The position numbers and the translations under genes are program-made. From Pseudomonas putida (GTDB lineage Bacteria > Pseudomonadota > Gammaproteobacteria > Pseudomonadales > Pseudomonadaceae): a DNA stretch of 64,000 nt. A model generated the notes under the pieces. The model did no database searches. It saw nothing but the letters and a program-made list of their open reading frames with translations, and was not told where the DNA came from. The stretch spans positions 1,426,001-1,490,000 of the forward strand of contig NZ_CP029693.1 in assembly GCF_003228315.1 (NCBI RefSeq). The letters are read 5' to 3'. This document shows, piece after piece, positions 60,714 to 64,000 of the stretch (the first letter of the stretch is position 1; each line of letters opens with the position of its first letter).

Positions 60714-60842
60714 CGATTTGACTCGCAATCAGGTTGAAATCAGTGGTGGTGCTTATCGCAGGCGCACGGATGCCCGTGGGCCATGAACTGCGCGGGTAGC
60801 ACAGCCAGAGCTCAACAACGGCGATAAGGTTTTTCTTGCGTG

Positions 60843-62483
60843 TTAGATGACGGTCAGTTCAGCGGAGATCCACACCACCGCGACCGCCGCAATGAGCGCC
60901 AGATAAGGCAGGATCCCGGCCCTGGCATGGGGCAGTTCGATATCGCGACGCATCGACTCGGGAAACTGGCCCTTGTCCTGGATGTAGTGGCGATAAATGA
61001 ACACCGGAATGATCAGCAGCGTGGCCACCAGGCCATTGCGCAACGTGTTCTCGCCGAGGAAGTTGGCACCGGCACCAACGAACACCAGATCGACAAAGCC
61101 GCACAGCGCACCCAGCCCCAGCAACCAGCCCGAACACTTGTAGGCGCGCGGCCAGTCGGCGCGATCGAGCCGGTGAATCCAGCCGGACTGCAGGTTGAGA
61201 AAGACAAAGATCATGTAGCAGACATTGGAGATCGCCAGCACCGACATGTAGTTCGACATCAACAGCAGGACCATGTTGAACAACAGATCGGTCCACATCG
61301 CGCGGGTCGGCGCGCCGTGCTCGTTGACGTGGGACAGGTACTTGGGCAGCCAGCCGTCGACAGAGGCCTGATAAAGGGTGCGCGAGGAACCCATCATCGA
61401 GGTCATCACCAGCAAAAGGATCGACAGAATCATCATCACGATGATCACGTTGAACACCACCGCACCGCCACCGACAAACCTGGCCATCGCCGCGCCCACC
61501 CCGGAGCCGTCGACGATGCTTGGCGAGAGCATGCCGGAAAGGCCCAGCTCACCCTGGAAGGCCAATGGAACGGCGATGAACATGAACAGGCACAACAGGC
61601 CGGAGGCGAAAATGGCCTTGAACGTGTCCTTCTGCGGATCCTTGAATTCGCGGGTGTAGCAGACAGCGGTTTCGAAGGCGAAGGTCGACCAGCACGCGAG
61701 GAACATCGCGCCCATCGCCAGGCTGATGCCCGCCGCGTTCCAGCTGCCCATGGTGGCGGCACCGGACGCATCGTGGCTCAGCGGCAGCAATGGCAGGAAG
61801 TTGGTCGACGGCATATCGCCGGTGATCATCGGCACCAGTGACACCACCAGCAAGGGTGCGAGCGAGGCGATACCGAGGATGCGCTGCATTTTGGCGGCGG
61901 CCGCGGCGCCACTGTGCTGCATCTTGAAGGTGATCAGCAGGAACAGCATCGCCAGGATGAAGGTGGCGTTGATCCGCAGCGTCAGGCCCGAGGTGATAAA
62001 GCCAAGGTCCAACAAAGTGACCTGCCAGGTGTTGACCACCGAATCAGCCGGGAACAGGCAACTGAGCATGTAGCCCGCCGCCAGGCTGGTGCCCAGCGCC
62101 AACATCGGCGACCAGGCGAGCCAGTTGCACCACACCGAGACCGGTGCGACGAACTTGCTGTAGCGCACCCAGCCGAGTGCGCCGTAGACCGAGGCCCCGC
62201 CGGATTTGTGTGGGTAGAGACCGGAAATTTCCGCGTAGGTGAAGCACTGCGCGAAGCCGATCAGCATCGCGATGACCCAGATGAACCAGGCCGGCTGCCC
62301 GATAAAGGCAGCCACCCCACCGATGGTGAAAAGCACACTCACCGGAACCCCGCTGGTGACCCAGAACGCGTCCTTCCAGGTCAGGCTGCGCTTGAGCTCA
62401 TGGTTCTGGTCAGACACAGGGGCCACCGTCGCGGTACTGCCGAGTACGGCGTCTAGCCTAGCGCCGGAATTGGATTGCTGCAT
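60843..62483 (-). CDS. APC family amino acid / amine permease
   Basis: A 546-residue membrane protein with about 12 hydrophobic helices. The start of the transmembrane core is LTWKDAFWVTSGVPVSVLFTI, and FAQCFTYAEISGLYPHKSGG matches the helix 2-3 region of APC carriers. It probably imports the compound degraded by this operon. Upstream (62484-62862) lie several TTGCGCAA-like sites expected to bind the Lrp-type regulator. Confidence 0.88.
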   Translation of the reverse strand: MQQSNSGARLDAVLGSTATVAPVSDQNHELKRSLTWKDAFWVTSGVPVSVLFTIGGVAAFIGQPAWFIWVIAMLIGFAQCFTYAEISGLYPHKSGGASVYGALGWVRYSKFVAPVSVWCNWLAWSPMLALGTSLAAGYMLSCLFPADSVVNTWQVTLLDLGFITSGLTLRINATFILAMLFLLITFKMQHSGAAAAAKMQRILGIASLAPLLVVSLVPMITGDMPSTNFLPLLPLSHDASGAATMGSWNAAGISLAMGAMFLACWSTFAFETAVCYTREFKDPQKDTFKAIFASGLLCLFMFIAVPLAFQGELGLSGMLSPSIVDGSGVGAAMARFVGGGAVVFNVIIVMMILSILLLVMTSMMGSSRTLYQASVDGWLPKYLSHVNEHGAPTRAMWTDLLFNMVLLLMSNYMSVLAISNVCYMIFVFLNLQSGWIHRLDRADWPRAYKCSGWLLGLGALCGFVDLVFVGAGANFLGENTLRNGLVATLLIIPVFIYRHYIQDKGQFPESMRRDIELPHARAGILPYLALIAAVAVVWISAELTVI

Positions 62484-62862
62484 GGCGTGTCACCTCTTGT
62501 TTTTTTATCGATGCACAGCACAGCGCCTACTGGGTACGAAGCCATTTCAGTGCGCATGTGAGACATAAATAATCATCAAATCGCGAAACGCGCAACTTAA
62601 ATCTATTTTTTTCGCGCATTGCGTAAACCGCGAAAACAGCGGAGAACCGTTTCATTTCGCGAAAACGTTGGTTTAGAGCGGCAGCAGGCAGGGACCGAAC
62701 AGACGAGCGGCAAGCGGCGACCGGGCGTCAGTGGATCGAATATCGATGCGCAAAGAAAACGCATGAAACTTGTACTTTGCGCAGTTTTCGAACTCACCGG
62801 TCTGGTCGATGAGTTCCAGGAGGGAAACGGAAGGGAAAAAAGGTGACGCAGACGTGAAGCGA
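62484..62862. promoter_or_regulatory. permease promoter region with repeated GCGCAA / TCGCGAAA sites
   Basis: An AT-rich stretch with no credible gene but many short related words: TCGCGAAACGCGCAA (62581-62595), TTCGCGCATTGCGTAAA (62611-62627), TTTCGCGAAAAC (62655-62666), GATGCGCAAAG (62745-62755) and CTTTGCGCAGTTTTC (62775-62789). Clusters of such AT-flanked GCG cores resemble multiple binding sites of an Lrp/AsnC protein. Confidence 0.6.
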
Positions 62863-63345
62863 TCAGCTGTCTCTTTCAGCCTCTGGCAGGGTGAAGCGAA
62901 TCTTGTGCACCTTCACCTCCTGCAGGGTACGTACGTCCCGGATACCCGGCAGGCTGCGCACGCGCTGTTGCAGCGCCCACAGGCTATCGTCGTCGCTGCA
63001 GAGCACCTGCACACAGATGTCCGCGGTGCCCATGGTTGTCGACAGGTAACTGACCTGCGGCCAGCGGCCCAGGGTATCGACCGCCCGCTCATGATCCTGT
63101 GGGTCCACGTTGACGAACAGCAACGCAAGCTTGGCATGCCCCATCTTGGAAGGATCGGTGAACGCCAGGATTTGCAGGATGCCCTGATCCTGCAGGCGCT
63201 TGACCCGCACCCGGATGGTGGCCTCGGGCACCGAGAGGTTACGCGCCACTTCGCGGTAAGCGCGACGGCCATCTTCCTGAAGCTCACGGACGATGCCGAA
63301 GTCCAGCGGATCGAGAGTCGATATAGACATGTTCAAGGATTCCAT
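62863..63345 (-). CDS. Lrp/AsnC family transcriptional regulator of the Rieske/permease cluster
   Basis: A 160-residue regulator: N-terminal helix-turn-helix (VARNLSVPEATIRVRVKRL, about 31-55) and a C-terminal RAM domain (LALLFVNVDPQDHERAV...). It sits between the permease and the divergent PuuA-like gene with repeated sites on both sides, and is the probable controller of both. A start at 63330 (MSISTLDP) is also possible. Confidence 0.9.
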   Translation of the reverse strand: MESLNMSISTLDPLDFGIVRELQEDGRRAYREVARNLSVPEATIRVRVKRLQDQGILQILAFTDPSKMGHAKLALLFVNVDPQDHERAVDTLGRWPQVSYLSTTMGTADICVQVLCSDDDSLWALQQRVRSLPGIRDVRTLQEVKVHKIRFTLPEAERDS

Positions 63346-63652
63346 CGGTTGACTCAGGGGTGCGTAGCGCTGAACACAACGAACAACCCCGGGTTAAAAA
63401 CGGCTCAAAGGCTAGCAGATTCAGGTGCGGGTTATCAGGGGCCGGCCGCGAATCCCGGGCAACGCCTGCGCAGGTCAGGCACGAACAAATTCGTCTTCGC
63501 GCAAAAACAACACCCAACAATAACCCTATGAGCAAAATATAGTTCAGCCAAGTGTTGATTGCGCAACTATTACCATATAGTTTTGCGCAAACAACAATCA
63601 GGCATTACCGCGCAGCACGCTTTGCGCGATAAAAGCCCCCACGAGGCTCACC
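63346..63652. promoter_or_regulatory. divergent promoter region with TTGCGCAA sites
   Basis: Contains TTCGCGCAAAAA (63496-63507), ATTGCGCAACT (63558-63568), TTTTGCGCAAAC (63581-63592) and CTTTGCGCGAT (63620-63630), spaced about 23, 39 and 62 bases. The central two are near-perfect palindromes around GCGC. No gene is present. It lies between the regulator and the PuuA-like gene. Confidence 0.65.
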
Positions 63653-64000
63653 ATGCAATTCGCCCACGAAACCGAAGCCCAGGCATTTCTGGCCAACAAC
63701 CCCGATATCGAGCTGTTCGAACTGTTCATCCTCGACGCCAACGGCGTACCCCGCGGCAAGCTGTTGCATCGCGAGGAGCTGCTGACGGTCTACCGCAGCG
63801 GTCGACCGCTACCCAGCACCATCCTGGGTTTGACCCTGAGCGGTGACGACGTGGAAAACAGCGGGTTGGTCTGGGATGTGGGCGATATCGATTGCCGCGC
63901 CTACCCGCTGGCCGGCAGCCTGGTGCGCCTGCCGTGGCGCAAGGTGCCGACCGCTGCCCTGCAGGTCAGCATGCACCCGCAAGAAGGCCTTCCGGCCACG
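63653..64000 (+). CDS. glutamine synthetase family protein (PuuA / gamma-glutamylamide synthetase-like), partial 5' end
   Basis: The first 116 codons of a gene that runs off the right edge. LFELFILDANGVPRGKLL is the N-terminal signature of PuuA-type glutamine synthetases, which couple glutamate to an amine (putrescine, isopropylamine, anilines) with ATP. With the C45 hydrolase, PuuE-like amidohydrolase, permease and Rieske system it suggests degradation of an amine through a gamma-glutamyl intermediate. The catalytic region lies outside the window. Confidence 0.82.
   Translation, partial: MQFAHETEAQAFLANNPDIELFELFILDANGVPRGKLLHREELLTVYRSGRPLPSTILGLTLSGDDVENSGLVWDVGDIDCRAYPLAGSLVRLPWRKVPTAALQVSMHPQEGLPAT

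Noticed and set aside
60840..61841. A 333-codon plus-strand open frame opposite the APC permease
   Set aside because: Gln/His/Arg-rich translation typical of antisense to membrane-protein codons.
1..64000. CRISPR array
   Set aside because: No series of regularly spaced identical direct repeats was seen; the REP pairs and Lrp-type sites are not array-like.

Overview
The window looks like a chromosome segment from a fluorescent-type Pseudomonas. Supporting signs are high-GC coding DNA, paired REP hairpins built on GAGCGAGCCTGCTCGC, and Pseudomonas-style families (Bax-inhibitor/YccA, GapN, FUSC, DUF3156). Identification is by recognising protein families and motifs by eye; no database search was run.

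Left flank (1-12,248): the 5' part of an AprA/fumarate-reductase-like flavoprotein with an overlapping GntR/UTRA regulator; a Gfo/Idh/MocA oxidoreductase overlapping a DyP peroxidase and bracketed by REP pairs; GapN and a FUSC membrane protein; two AT-richer genes of unknown function (6,544-9,829); an EamA transporter divergent from an Lrp/AsnC regulator; a BI-1/YccA protein; and tRNA-Ser(UGA).

Central island (about 12.24-54.48 kb): a 62-bp segment made of the tRNA-Ser 3' end and its terminator (12,235-12,296) recurs in the same orientation at 54,414-54,475 with one mismatch. These look like the two attachment sites of a ~42-kb tRNA-borne genomic island. Just inside the left end lie fragments of an XRE regulator and an IS30 transposase; no integrase is visible. 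The cargo is catabolic. Block A (13.0-22.6 kb) is a full homoprotocatechuate meta-cleavage operon (hpaG1 G2 E D F X H I) with hpaA and two hpaR genes. Block B (22.8-27.7 kb) holds a PuuB-like FAD amine oxidase, EutQ-like cupin, LuxR regulator, MoaF and two SDRs. Block C (27.7-39.0 kb) holds TetR and FeaR regulators, an amine/amino-acid permease, a porin, a two-component 4-hydroxyphenylacetate 3-hydroxylase (C1/C2 type), a FeaB-like phenylacetaldehyde dehydrogenase and a succinate-semialdehyde dehydrogenase. Together A-C could take an aromatic monoamine such as tyramine to pyruvate and succinate. Block D (39.1-53.4 kb) is a second unit: HMG-CoA-lyase-like enzyme, secreted bicupin, SDR, polyamine-type ABC importer, class III aminotransferase, and a MarR-led operon with a nitronate-monooxygenase-like protein, two enoyl-CoA hydratases, a CaiB-type CoA transferase and an acyl-CoA ligase. 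Its substrate is unknown. A small membrane protein closes the island.

Right flank (54.5-64.0 kb): a cation diffusion facilitator, then a minus-strand run of a PDR/VanB-type reductase, Rieske oxygenase, SDR, VOC protein, C45 autoproteolytic hydrolase, polysaccharide-deacetylase-fold amidohydrolase and APC permease, followed by an Lrp/AsnC regulator and the start of a PuuA-like glutamine synthetase. Repeated TTGCGCAA-like sites lie on both sides of the regulator. The set resembles glutamylation-based amine degradation combined with Rieske oxygenation, but the substrate cannot be read from sequence.
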